A stretch of DNA of 6,783 nt from Chloroflexota bacterium (GCA_003648125.1 QMOE01000128.1:1-6783), one strand, 5' to 3'; shown: positions 1 through 6,430, counted from the first letter of the stretch. The notes: generated by a model not told the origin, from the sequence alone. Numbers and translations: made by a program.

Positions 1-450
1 CGGCAGGTCGCTATCCAGCAGTTTGGCCCCCACGTGTTGCAGGGCGTTGTCGTCTACCAGGATGAGCAGATCGGGGTTGGCATCCTCTATCTGAGCGATC
101 ATCTCGACCGTGACGGCTTCCATCTGTTCCGCGGTCTTGTTCACCGTCTTGGTATTCATATACAGGCGGACGATTTCGAGGTTTTCTCCCTCGACGTAGC
201 CCAGGTTGGCCAGGCCCTCGACGACGCCTTCATCCTCGTCGAACGTGGCCCAAAAGTCTGCCTCGTAACTAAAGAGTAACACCGCTTTTCTGGGAGCAGG
301 AGCCTGCAACGTGGCAGTCGGTTCGACGGTAGGGACAGCAGTAGGGATTGCCGTAGCTGAAGTACAACCGGCTACGCTCAAACTGATGCATACACTTGTA
401 GCCAAAACTAGAAAGATTGAACTGCTTGCATAGCGTCTCTTTTTAAACAT
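1..450 (-). CDS. ABC_sub_bind-type substrate-binding lipoprotein, N-terminal 150 codons (3' end outside window)
   Basis: This is the first 150 residues of a secreted lipoprotein; the frame is open through base 1. Residues 1-29 form a lipoprotein signal peptide: basic start (MFKKRR), a hydrophobic stretch and lipobox V-A-G-C with the lipidated Cys at 29. A Thr/Pro/Ala-rich linker (about 30-52) leads into the binding domain. The domain shows the order FSYEADFW, GLANLGYVEGENL, LYMNTK and NPDLLILVDDNA. From family knowledge this resembles the ABC_sub_bind superfamily (PF04392), and more precisely the clade with an F/LYMxTK and a DDNA motif that is often joined to PAS or histidine-kinase modules. 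The ligand cannot be read. The ATG at 450 is chosen because GAGGAGGT lies 5 nt upstream. It follows the kinase gene by 75 bp on the same strand with no terminator-like hairpin between them, so co-transcription is likely. A transporter gene could still follow beyond the window edge. Confidence 0.85.
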   Translation of the reverse strand, partial: MFKKRRYASSSIFLVLATSVCISLSVAGCTSATAIPTAVPTVEPTATLQAPAPRKAVLLFSYEADFWATFDEDEGVVEGLANLGYVEGENLEIVRLYMNTKTVNKTAEQMEAVTVEMIAQIEDANPDLLILVDDNALQHVGAKLLDSDLP

Positions 451-455
451 CACAT

Positions 456-463
456 ACCTCCTC
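456..463 (-). promoter_or_regulatory. Ribosome binding site of the ABC_sub_bind lipoprotein
   Basis: GAGGAGGT on the minus strand, a near-complete anti-16S match, ends 5 nt before the ATG at 450. It fixes the start of a gene that is cut at its other end. A TATTAT word (466-471) lies just upstream but is too close to the Shine-Dalgarno to be a convincing -10 box. Confidence 0.8.
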
Positions 464-525
464 GTATAATAGGATCACTTGCAAGAACTTTTTTTTTAGC
501 ATCATTTACTCGAGTCACCATTTTG

Positions 526-3500
526 TTACGTTGCATTTTCACTTCCAGCCGTTTGCGCCTCGCGCTGAACCGGCAAGCGCACGGTAAAAGTGGCCCCTTC
601 GCCAGGCTGGCTTTCTACCTCAATCGTGCCACTGTGCAGATGCACCAGTTGTTGGGTGATAGCCAGCCCCAGGCCGGTGCCTCCGGCGCGGCGGGTGCTA
701 GAGCCATCCACTTGCTGGAATCTATCAAATATCTTTGCCATGTCGGTTTCAGCGATGCCGATGCCAGTGTCCTTGATCTCGATGCAAACCCAGCTATTTT
801 CGGCCCATGCCCGCAGGGTGATGGCGCCCTCCTCGGTGAACTTTTCAGCGTTGGTCACCAGGTTGTCGAGGATTTGGCTGATTCGCAGGGGGTCGGCCTG
901 GATCGGCGGTAGGTCTGGCTCAATCTCGACGCCCCATGCGATGGACTTGCCCTCTAGCAGTTCGACCGCTTTGGCGCTGACCTCGTCAATCAGCGCCGCG
1001 ATTTGCACCTGCTCGAAATTCAGCGCCAGACTGCCGCTCTCAATTTTAGCCATATCCAAAATGTCGTTGATCAGGTTGAGCAGATGCCGTCCGTTGCTGT
1101 AAATCGCCTGCACGTCTTCGAGTGTGTCGGGGTCTATCTCGCTGACGCCTATCAGCATTAACTCGGCGTAGCCAATGATCGAATTGAGCGGGGTGCGCAA
1201 TTCATGGCTCATGTTAGCCATAAACTCGGACTTGAGGCGGTCCATCTCGCGCAACTTTTGGGCGGCCTGTTGGATTTCCTCGACGTAGGCGGCGTTCTGC
1301 AGCGCAGTGGCGATCTGTCCGGCCAGCGTGCTGAAGGTATCCTGTTCGGCCTGGGCGAAGCGGCCGGCCTGGTCGTCCTGCATGTCGAGCACGCCCAGCA
1401 CCCGGTCGCCGACCACCAGCGGCGCCGCCATCTCGGAGCGGGTCTGGGGCAGGAGCGGGTTGGGCATAAAGTCGGATTCCAGGGCGGTATCCTCCACCAG
1501 CACGATCTTGCGGTCGCGGGCGGCGCGGGCCACCAGACTGTGCTCGTGGTCGAGGGGGATAGAGTGCCTGCGCTCGCGCAGCACCCGCCCCACCTCGCCG
1601 GAGCCGGCGCGCACGACCAACCGCGCCCCCTGTGTCTCCCCCCCATTGGGGGGGACTGAGGGGGGGGTCTCCAGTACGTAGACGTGGACGTGGTAGAGGC
1701 CAAAGCGGTTCTGCATCAGCTCGACCGCCTGCTGCAACATACGGTCGGGGTCGAGGATCGTGCTCGTCTGCCGGGCGATGTCGGAGGCGGCGCGGAGTTG
1801 GTCGGTAAAATTGCTCAATGCCTTGCTCTGGTCGGTGACGCGCTCGACTAACTCGCTGTTTTCGAACAGGAAGGCGATCTGGTCGGTCATCGTCTGGAAG
1901 AGGGCCACTATGTGGGGGACAAAGCGGCCCGGCTCGCGGGCCTGCGCGTCCAGCACGCCAACGACACTAGCTCCCACTTTCAACGGTACCACCAGCTCGG
2001 AGCGGGTATCGGGGAGCAGGGGGTTGGGCAGCCAATCTTGGGCCTGGTTCACGTCGTCCACCAGCACCGGTTGGCCCTCGTGAATAGCTTTGGTGACAAG
2101 CGCGGGTTGGTTCAGCGGAATGTGGTGCTTTCTCTGCAGGAGCCGGCGACCGGCATAGCCGGTGGATTGGCGCAGCACGGCGGCCTGTTTTTCCTCGTCC
2201 ACGATATAGACCTGGGCGTGGTAGAGGTGGAACTGGTCGCGGATCAGGTTGACCACCAGGTTGAGGAGCGCATCGGGGGTGGTGCGCTCGCTGGCGGCAA
2301 AGGTGACGCGCTGGCTGGCCTCGATCTCGCGGGTGCGGACGGCCAGTTCGTCGCCGCGCTCTTGCAACCCGGTCAGCAGTTCGCTCACTCTGTCCGCCAT
2401 AGCGTTAAAAGCGGTCGCCAGAAAGCCAATTTCGTCATTACGAGAGATGGCGCGAGCGCGAGCGGTCAGATCGCCGGCCGTGAACTGGGTAGCCATTGCG
2501 GTCAAGTCGGCCAGGGGATCGGAAATGTTGCGAGCCACTAACAGACCGACCGCAACGGCGACTATTACAGCCAAGAGCGTGATGCCCAAGTTGACGCCCA
2601 TCGTCAGATAAATGGCTCGAAAGGCCTCGGATTGGTTTTGCTCGGCCAGCAGCGCGACATCGAGTTCCGGCAGCCAGCGGTAGGCTCCGACTATGGGCGC
2701 GCCCCGGTAATCGTCGTACAATCCAGAGCCATTGACGTGATCATCTATGGCCGCATTGATTCCCTCGGTGCGCGCATAGCTTGTGCCCGTCTCTGCAAAG
2801 CGTAGTTGGGTCAGCAGAGCCTTGTTCGCGCCGACCAAGTAGGTCTCGCCTGTTTCGCCCAGGCCGGCACGTTCGTTCATCACCGCGTTCAATTTGTCCA
2901 TACTGGCACGGCCGGCCATGACGCCCAATACCTGGCCCCGTTCGTCCGTCACGGGGCGGGCGACGATGACCGATATGCGGCCCAGGGAGGGAGAATAGAG
3001 CGGCGGTTGCACGTAGGGACCCTTTAACCCGTGTTGGAAGTAGGTATCGGAGGCATGGATTTTGCCCTCTTGCACGGCGTCGGTGGACAGGATGACCTGC
3101 CCCTGGAGGTCCATCAGGAACAGTTCCTCGTACAGTCCCGCCGTCTCGACTGACTGCTGAAAACGACCTTGCAGCTTGCTGTAGGCATCCTGGTAGCTCG
3201 CCGGGTCTGGTGATTCTTCCAGCAACAGCACCTTTGCGCGCCGCATTGCATCCGCTCCGATTAGCACTGCGTTTAGTTCGGCTCGCAGGGAATCTAACCA
3301 GGTATTGATCTCGGATTCTTTGAGCGTCGCCACCGATTCGAGTTGGGCGATGATCTGATCCCGTCCGCCCCGGAAACTGGTCGCCGTCGAACTAACGCTG
3401 GTGATAACCGCCGTCAGTAGTACCAGCGAGACGAAAGCGATGAGCAGGCGGGTGCGGATATTGCCAATGGTAAAGGCACGGGTGATTTGCCAGAATGTGA

Positions 3501-4023
3501 GCAATACCAACAGCCCTGTTATACCTGGCATGATAATATTTAACAGTGGGGATTGAGCGATGTCGTAGCGAGACAGTGGTTCGAACAGGTTGACCAGCCA
3601 GACAAAGATACCAAACAGGCTGGCGGTGATCAGCCAGACGAGCCATTTGCGGGGCAGAACCAGGCTGCCCGCGAGCAAGATCAACAAAACGCCGCCCACA
3701 ACGAGATACAAAGTCGCACCGCTAAAGAATAGCTCGCCGCTACTGTAGGCAATCGTCAGACCAACGAGTACCCAGTACCCGGCGGCGTCTAACTTTGCCC
3801 GCCGGGCCAGGGTATAGGCTACAGCCGCACACCCCAGGCCCACCAGGATGGTCCCCACCTGGATCAAGAGTTGCCAGGCCCCAGTTTGTATGTATAGCAA
3901 CACGTAGAAGCCAATGTAGGCCATAGCGCCGGCGACCAGCGTCAGTGTCAAGCGCTCAAAGCGCTTGACGTTACGTTGTTTGGCCGAGGCAGTTATCTGC
4001 GCTTTCGTTGTGTCTTTGGCCAT
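526..4023 (-). CDS. Multidomain membrane sensor histidine kinase (7TM-dCache-TM-HAMP-GAF-GAF-HisKA-HATPase_c)
   Basis: A 1165-residue inner-membrane sensor kinase. Hydrophobic helices lie near residues 25-45, 52-71, 80-98, 103-124, 126-147, 161-180 and 190-210. Residues about 211-470 form an extracytoplasmic dCache-like domain (YVQPPLYSPSLGRISVIVAR is typical). A further helix (471-497) leads to HAMP (about 498-551), a coiled-coil linker, GAF1 (about 582-722) and GAF2 (about 748-912). HisKA follows with H-box FMANMSHELRTPLN and phosphoacceptor His940. The ATPase has N-box Asn1058 (NAEKFT), G1 DTGIGI (1085-1090), F-box IFDRF and G2 GGTGLGL (1114-1120), so it looks active. No receiver or Hpt domain is present, so phosphate must pass to a separate regulator, plausibly the REC-REC protein upstream. 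The two GAF domains are close tandem copies sharing the core NPLLPxTRSE; neither has an obvious bilin-binding Cys. GAF2 carries an extra stretch of about 11 residues from a C/G-run insertion. The start at ATG 4023 is preferred over GTG 4035 because GGAGGA lies between them. Ligands are unknown. Confidence 0.95.
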   Translation of the reverse strand: MAKDTTKAQITASAKQRNVKRFERLTLTLVAGAMAYIGFYVLLYIQTGAWQLLIQVGTILVGLGCAAVAYTLARRAKLDAAGYWVLVGLTIAYSSGELFFSGATLYLVVGGVLLILLAGSLVLPRKWLVWLITASLFGIFVWLVNLFEPLSRYDIAQSPLLNIIMPGITGLLVLLTFWQITRAFTIGNIRTRLLIAFVSLVLLTAVITSVSSTATSFRGGRDQIIAQLESVATLKESEINTWLDSLRAELNAVLIGADAMRRAKVLLLEESPDPASYQDAYSKLQGRFQQSVETAGLYEELFLMDLQGQVILSTDAVQEGKIHASDTYFQHGLKGPYVQPPLYSPSLGRISVIVARPVTDERGQVLGVMAGRASMDKLNAVMNERAGLGETGETYLVGANKALLTQLRFAETGTSYARTEGINAAIDDHVNGSGLYDDYRGAPIVGAYRWLPELDVALLAEQNQSEAFRAIYLTMGVNLGITLLAVIVAVAVGLLVARNISDPLADLTAMATQFTAGDLTARARAISRNDEIGFLATAFNAMADRVSELLTGLQERGDELAVRTREIEASQRVTFAASERTTPDALLNLVVNLIRDQFHLYHAQVYIVDEEKQAAVLRQSTGYAGRRLLQRKHHIPLNQPALVTKAIHEGQPVLVDDVNQAQDWLPNPLLPDTRSELVVPLKVGASVVGVLDAQAREPGRFVPHIVALFQTMTDQIAFLFENSELVERVTDQSKALSNFTDQLRAASDIARQTSTILDPDRMLQQAVELMQNRFGLYHVHVYVLETPPSVPPNGGETQGARLVVRAGSGEVGRVLRERRHSIPLDHEHSLVARAARDRKIVLVEDTALESDFMPNPLLPQTRSEMAAPLVVGDRVLGVLDMQDDQAGRFAQAEQDTFSTLAGQIATALQNAAYVEEIQQAAQKLREMDRLKSEFMANMSHELRTPLNSIIGYAELMLIGVSEIDPDTLEDVQAIYSNGRHLLNLINDILDMAKIESGSLALNFEQVQIAALIDEVSAKAVELLEGKSIAWGVEIEPDLPPIQADPLRISQILDNLVTNAEKFTEEGAITLRAWAENSWVCIEIKDTGIGIAETDMAKIFDRFQQVDGSSTRRAGGTGLGLAITQQLVHLHSGTIEVESQPGEGATFTVRLPVQREAQTAGSENAT
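1638..1667 (-). repeat. In-frame C/G homopolymer palindrome inside the GAF2 coding region
   Basis: On the plus strand the order is C7 (1638-1644), ATT, G7 (1648-1654), ACTGA, G8 (1660-1667). The C7-ATT-G7 part is a perfect 7-bp hairpin, and the two G runs could also pair with each other or form a G-quadruplex. It encodes kinase residues 786-796 (TPPSVPPNGGE). Aligning GAF2 with its tandem copy GAF1 shows the same beta-strand turn with 11 fewer residues, so the segment looks like an insertion of about 33 bp that kept the frame. The insertion is inferred from that alignment; its wider family is not proven here. Confidence 0.7.
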
Positions 4024-4027
4024 AGAT

Positions 4028-4033
4028 TCCTCC
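4028..4033 (-). promoter_or_regulatory. Ribosome binding site of the histidine kinase (decides the start)
   Basis: GGAGGA on the minus strand ends 4 nt before ATG 4023. The longer frame begins at a GTG (4035) that immediately precedes and overlaps the context of this Shine-Dalgarno and has none of its own, so the protein should begin MAKDTTKAQ. Confidence 0.8.
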
Positions 4034-4090
4034 ACTTGGCGAGGGCGTCATCTTGTAGAGTATTTCAAAAGTTTCCACGCTGTGTTCGTG

Positions 4091-5089
4091 TTACTTTGCT
4101 TTTTCCACGAACTCGTTGGTGTAAACGGTCGTCAAATCAACTGGCGCGGTGATCAAGCCCTGTTCGAGCAGGATGTCGTGCATCGTTTGCCAGATTGCCG
4201 GTTTCATCCAGCCGATGGTGTCCTCGCCAGTGTCAATGAGGGGGATGCTCATCTTCATCGCCGCTAATTGAAAGTCCCGGTCGAGGCTGTCGTCGAAGGC
4301 TAACGTGTCGTCGGTCGCCAGCTCGGGATCCTCGATTGCTTTCTGCCATCCCTTGAGCGTGGCGCGGACAAAGCGCTCGACCACGTCTGGGTGTTCCTCA
4401 ATGAACTCGTCGCTGGTAAAGATGACGTCGGCGTAAAACGGCACACCGTAATCAATGGGCCAGAGTGCGGTCGCTTCCACGCCATCGTACTGGGCGCGGG
4501 CCAGACCGTTGGTGGCGTACTGGGCGCATACGTCGGCCGTTTTCCAGCACTCGTAAATGTCCCAGGCGGTTGTGTCTATCTCGTTTACCTGGCTGCGGTC
4601 CACGCCAGCCTGAGCCATCATGGCCTCGTAGAGATAGGTGCCCTGACCGGGCGAGAGCGCCACGGTCTTACCCACCAGGTCGGCTGGGGTATGGACGCCG
4701 GCCTCTGCGGGGGCGATATAGACCAGGGGATTGAGGCGGAATATCACGGCGATGGCGCGCACGTGTTGCCCCTCGCTACGGGCGATGATCATTTCCTCGC
4801 CTGAGCCAATGGCGATGTCATCTTCGCCGGACAGGACGTACTCGGTCGTGATCTGCCGGTCCAAATCTACCGGCTCTATCGTGACGGCCAGATTTTCTGC
4901 CGCATAGTAGCCCTCCTTCTCGGCCACGTAGATGCCGGCAAACTGCGTCTGGTGCAGCCACTTGAGCCGCACCGAGACCTGGTCAGGTTCCGGTGCGGGT
5001 GTTGTGCAAGCGGTGAACGCTCCGCCGACCAGCAAAACCAGCAGTAGCACGCTTGCCGAGACCAATTCCTTCTTCCATTTTATAGTCAT
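4091..5089 (-). CDS. NMT1/THI5-like (SsuA/ThiY-type) substrate-binding lipoprotein
   Basis: A 332-residue extracytoplasmic solute-binding lipoprotein of the NMT1/THI5-like family (PF09084 type), which includes ThiY, SsuA and TauA-like binding proteins. Residues 1-28 are a signal peptide (MTIKWKKE, a Leu/Val-rich core, lipobox F-T-A-C with Cys28). The binding domain opens with VRLKWLHQTQFAGIYVAEKE, the strongest family mark. It continues with GYYAAENLAV, LVGKTVALSPGQGTYLYEA, YDGVEATALWPIDYGVPFY and ERFVRATLKGWQKAIEDPEL, all in the family order; full length is normal. The ligand cannot be assigned: ThiY-like proteins bind pyrimidines, but other members bind sulfonates, nitrate or aromatics. No ABC permease or ATPase gene adjoins it; instead the histidine kinase follows 67 bp downstream. 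The same LKWxHQxQFAG clade is known fused to signalling domains elsewhere, so a sensory role is plausible (inference). The start at ATG 5089 is set by AGGAGG and the signal peptide; the frame is open for 33 more codons upstream into repeat DNA. Confidence 0.92.
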   Translation of the reverse strand: MTIKWKKELVSASVLLLVLLVGGAFTACTTPAPEPDQVSVRLKWLHQTQFAGIYVAEKEGYYAAENLAVTIEPVDLDRQITTEYVLSGEDDIAIGSGEEMIIARSEGQHVRAIAVIFRLNPLVYIAPAEAGVHTPADLVGKTVALSPGQGTYLYEAMMAQAGVDRSQVNEIDTTAWDIYECWKTADVCAQYATNGLARAQYDGVEATALWPIDYGVPFYADVIFTSDEFIEEHPDVVERFVRATLKGWQKAIEDPELATDDTLAFDDSLDRDFQLAAMKMSIPLIDTGEDTIGWMKPAIWQTMHDILLEQGLITAPVDLTTVYTNEFVEKAK

Positions 5090-5095
5090 TGCTTG

Positions 5096-5101
5096 CCTCC
5101 T
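5096..5101 (-). promoter_or_regulatory. Ribosome binding site of the THI5-like lipoprotein (decides the start)
   Basis: AGGAGG on the minus strand, 6 nt before ATG 5089. The start it selects places a textbook lipoprotein signal peptide at the N-terminus, whereas the upstream in-frame ATG (5188) would add 33 non-hydrophobic residues encoded by repeat sequence. Confidence 0.8.
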
Positions 5102-5259
5102 GTTGTTAGAATGATGCGCTTGGATAAATTTGGCTTGTTCGTGATTCGGGAAAAGAAACCAGGTATAACCAGGAACACAGAGATGCACCGAGTTTCACGG
5201 AGGAGAAAGAAGAAAGTTTGTTTGTCGTACCAGTTTTTAGCACAGAATACAGTGTTTGC

Positions 5260-5273
5260 CCGCCTCTGGGCGG
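5260..5273. repeat. Small GC hairpin
   Basis: CCGCC (5260-5264) pairs with GGCGG (5269-5273) around a TCTG loop. Neither strand follows it with a T run, so it is not called a terminator. Confidence 0.45.
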
Positions 5274-5295
5274 ATATAAGCACATATCCTTCTAT

Positions 5296-5318
5296 CGTAT
5301 CATCTCAATAATCCGGGG
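5296..5318 (+). repeat. 23-bp direct repeat, copy 1
   Basis: Starts CGTATCATCTCAATAATC and ends CCGGGG; it is identical over 23 bases to 6663-6685. In both places a TGTAGG element begins within 3-8 bases of its right end, so the 23-mer and the TGTAGG hairpins belong to one composite repeat. Confidence 0.85.
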
Positions 5319-5321
5319 GAA

Positions 5322-5371
5322 TGTAGGTCGGAATGGTATTCCGACCAGCCGGATTACCAATCCGGCCTACA
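5322..5371. repeat. Double-hairpin palindromic repeat (BIME-like)
   Basis: Two stem-loops sit side by side. The first is GGTCGGAAT-GGT-ATTCCGACC (5326-5346, perfect 9-bp stem). The second is GCCGGATT-ACC-AATCCGGC (5348-5366, perfect 8-bp stem). The pair is bounded by TGTAGG (5322-5327) and CCTACA (5366-5371), so the whole unit is also one imperfect inverted repeat with the two halves as diverged copies. No U run follows on either strand. Transcribed from the regulator promoter it could slow RNA decay or partly block read-through into the lipoprotein gene, but this is inference. Confidence 0.85.
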
Positions 5372-5493
5372 AATGCCCCAACTTTTTGAGAAGATACCTT
5401 CTATCTCTCTGTGATTCTCCGTGTCTTTTCTGTGTGACTCTGTGTAATGACTGCCTGGCTGAGCAGTTACAAAAGATATTCGTCCCGTATCCA

Positions 5494-6294
5494 TTAGCCG
5501 GTGAAATTTTCCCGCGCCGTCAACCGGTCTGCCAATGCCACGAGCGTGCTGATGGCGATTGGTTTTTCCAGGAAAAAGTCCGCTCCCATCTCTTGGCACA
5601 CGCTGCGGTACTGGGACTGGCCCGACACCATGACGACTTGCGCGCCGCTGGTAAAGAGCGTATCGGCGTATTCATCCAGCAGGTCGGTGCCGCGCTCGCT
5701 GCCCATAAAAATATCACAGATCAAGAGGTCAAAGCGCATCTGGGCCAGGAGGTCGCGGGCTTCTTGGAGCGTCTTGGCGGGATGAACGTCATAACCCGCT
5801 GCGCTCAAGGCCTTGCTGTAGAGACGGCGCAGGTGGCGGTTGTCTTCCATAACTAGGATGCGCTGGAGGGTCATGCGATGGCCTGGAAAGTCCAACGCTG
5901 CTTCTGCGTCCACTTTTCCGTTGGCTTGCGCGATCTGCCGGATGACCGGCAATAGTTCGGTGCGCATAGCCGCTTTGGGGATAAAGGCGTTCGCGCCGGC
6001 TTTCAGCGCGGCTGCCTGAAAGCTCTTGGTGTTCATGACGGTCAGAGCGACGATGCCTACATCGGGCAGCATCTCTCGCAGGCGGGGAATGACCTTTAAT
6101 CCAGGTAGATCGGGCATTGCCAAATCGATCAGGATGATCTGAGGCCGCAGGGCCTCAGCTTGCGTCAGGGCTTGCTCGCCCCCGCTGGCCGTGCCAACGA
6201 CGGTCATATCCTCGTGTGCCTCCAAGAACTGGGCTGCGACACGCAGGAAAGTGGGATTATCGTCTACGAGCATGACAGAGATAGGTATCATCAT
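5494..6294 (-). CDS. Two-receiver (REC-REC) response regulator without output domain
   Basis: A 266-residue soluble protein made of two receiver domains. REC1 (about 4-122) has acidic pair Asp11-Asp12, phosphoacceptor Asp57 (ILIDLAMPD), switch Thr85 and Lys107 (FIPKA), and resembles receivers of the NarL group. REC2 (about 144-262) has Glu150-Asp151 (VMEDN), phosphoacceptor Asp194 (LLICDIF), Ser224 (VMVSGQ) and Lys244 (FLEKP). Both sets of active-site residues are complete, so both domains should be phosphorylatable. The protein ends 22 residues after Lys244 with no helix-turn-helix, GGDEF or other output. It probably accepts phosphate from the kinase at 526-4023, which lacks a receiver, and signals by protein contact or through another partner (inference). 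Start: ATG 6294 with GGAAGG 5 nt upstream; a second ATG follows at once (6291). The frame extends to a TTG at 6330 without a Shine-Dalgarno. It is the first gene of the group, 404 bp from the next. Confidence 0.93.
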   Translation of the reverse strand: MMIPISVMLVDDNPTFLRVAAQFLEAHEDMTVVGTASGGEQALTQAEALRPQIILIDLAMPDLPGLKVIPRLREMLPDVGIVALTVMNTKSFQAAALKAGANAFIPKAAMRTELLPVIRQIAQANGKVDAEAALDFPGHRMTLQRILVMEDNRHLRRLYSKALSAAGYDVHPAKTLQEARDLLAQMRFDLLICDIFMGSERGTDLLDEYADTLFTSGAQVVMVSGQSQYRSVCQEMGADFFLEKPIAISTLVALADRLTARENFTG

Positions 6295-6299
6295 ATTCA

Positions 6300-6305
6300 C
6301 CTTCC
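6300..6305 (-). promoter_or_regulatory. Ribosome binding site of the REC-REC regulator (decides the start)
   Basis: GGAAGG on the minus strand is 5 nt from ATG 6294 and 8 nt from the adjacent ATG 6291; either could be used, and the protein differs by one Met. It rules against the TTG at 6330. Confidence 0.65.
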
Positions 6306-6315
6306 AACTGCCAAT

Positions 6316-6345
6316 AGTATACTTGATCAAGGGGGTGATTGTGAA
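6316..6345 (-). promoter_or_regulatory. Predicted sigma70-type promoter of the regulator gene
   Basis: On the minus strand TTCACA (6345-6340, 5 of 6 to the -35 consensus) is followed after 18 bp by TATACT (6321-6316, 5 of 6 to the -10 consensus). Initiation would fall near 6309, giving a leader of about 15 nt that contains the GGAAGG ribosome site. This is the best promoter-like pair seen in the window and would drive the regulator, possibly the whole four-gene set. Confidence 0.5.
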
Positions 6346-6404
6346 GGGTAGAAATCTCGGATTTTGTGGGGAATTACCTCAGTAGTTTATACGGAGATGG
6401 TTCA

Positions 6405-6430
6405 GTAGCCGCGATTTCCCAATCGCGCGA
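6405..6430. repeat. GTAGCCGCGATTTCC hairpin repeat, copy 1
   Basis: CGCGATT (6410-6416) pairs with AATCGCG (6421-6427) around TCCC. The block GTAGCCGCGATTTCC is shared with 6612-6626, and the GTAG start recalls the TGTAGG hairpin at 5322. Confidence 0.75.

Larger units (their letters stand above)
5174..5447. repeat. Pair of opposed CACAGAG/CACGGAG repeat arms flanking other palindromes
   Basis: The left arm (about 5174-5204) reads ACACAGAGATGCACCGAG followed by TTTCACGGAGGA. The right arm (about 5401-5447) contains the opposite orientation: TCTCTCTGTGATTCTCCGTG, then TGTGTGACTCTGTGTAA. Both are built from the same diverged units (CACAGAG and CACGGAG) as the inverted repeat at 6483-6576, including the shared 11-mer CACAGAGATGC (5176-5186 and 6507-6517). 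The arms are about 200 bp apart with the other repeats between them, so this looks like an old repeat opened by later insertions. Confidence 0.6.
5090..5493. other. 404-bp repeat-rich spacer between the response regulator and the THI5-like gene
   Basis: No believable gene lies here. It holds, from left to right, the Shine-Dalgarno of the lipoprotein gene, one CACAGAG/CACGGAG-type repeat arm (about 5174-5204), a small CCGCC/GGCGG hairpin (5260-5273), one copy of a 23-bp direct repeat (5296-5318), a double hairpin (5322-5371) and an opposing repeat arm (about 5401-5447). I could not find a convincing -35/-10 pair for the lipoprotein gene, nor a hairpin followed by a U run after the regulator gene. 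Confidence 0.7.

Noticed and set aside
466..471. -10 promoter box for the ABC_sub_bind lipoprotein
   Set aside because: TATTAT on the minus strand would start transcription inside the Shine-Dalgarno, and there is no matching -35.
585..2290. Bacteriophytochrome-type light sensor
   Set aside because: GAF domains are present, but no PAS-GAF-PHY order and no bilin-binding Cys could be seen.
523..2611. Several plus-strand frames opposite the kinase gene
   Set aside because: High-GC antisense shadows of a gene with complete kinase motifs; no recognisable domain and no independent signals.
4024..4035. GTG start of the kinase four codons upstream
   Set aside because: The GTGGAGGAATCT segment supplies the Shine-Dalgarno for ATG 4023 and has none of its own.
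5090..5188. 33-residue N-terminal extension of the THI5-like lipoprotein
   Set aside because: It would bury the lipoprotein signal peptide and is encoded by repeat DNA; AGGAGG correctly spaced from ATG 5089 supports the shorter form.
5448..5493. Rho-independent terminator after the regulator gene
   Set aside because: ACTGC/GCAGT can pair near 5450-5470, but the stem is only 5 bp with a long loop and no U run follows.
5218..5856. 212-codon plus-strand open frame
   Set aside because: It starts in the repeat spacer and then runs antisense through the REC2 coding region. Its translation has no family features, and the minus-strand frame has all the receiver motifs.
6295..6330. TTG start of the regulator with 12 extra residues
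   Set aside because: No ribosome site upstream, and the segment overlaps the predicted -10 box; receivers usually start just before the first strand, as with ATG 6294.
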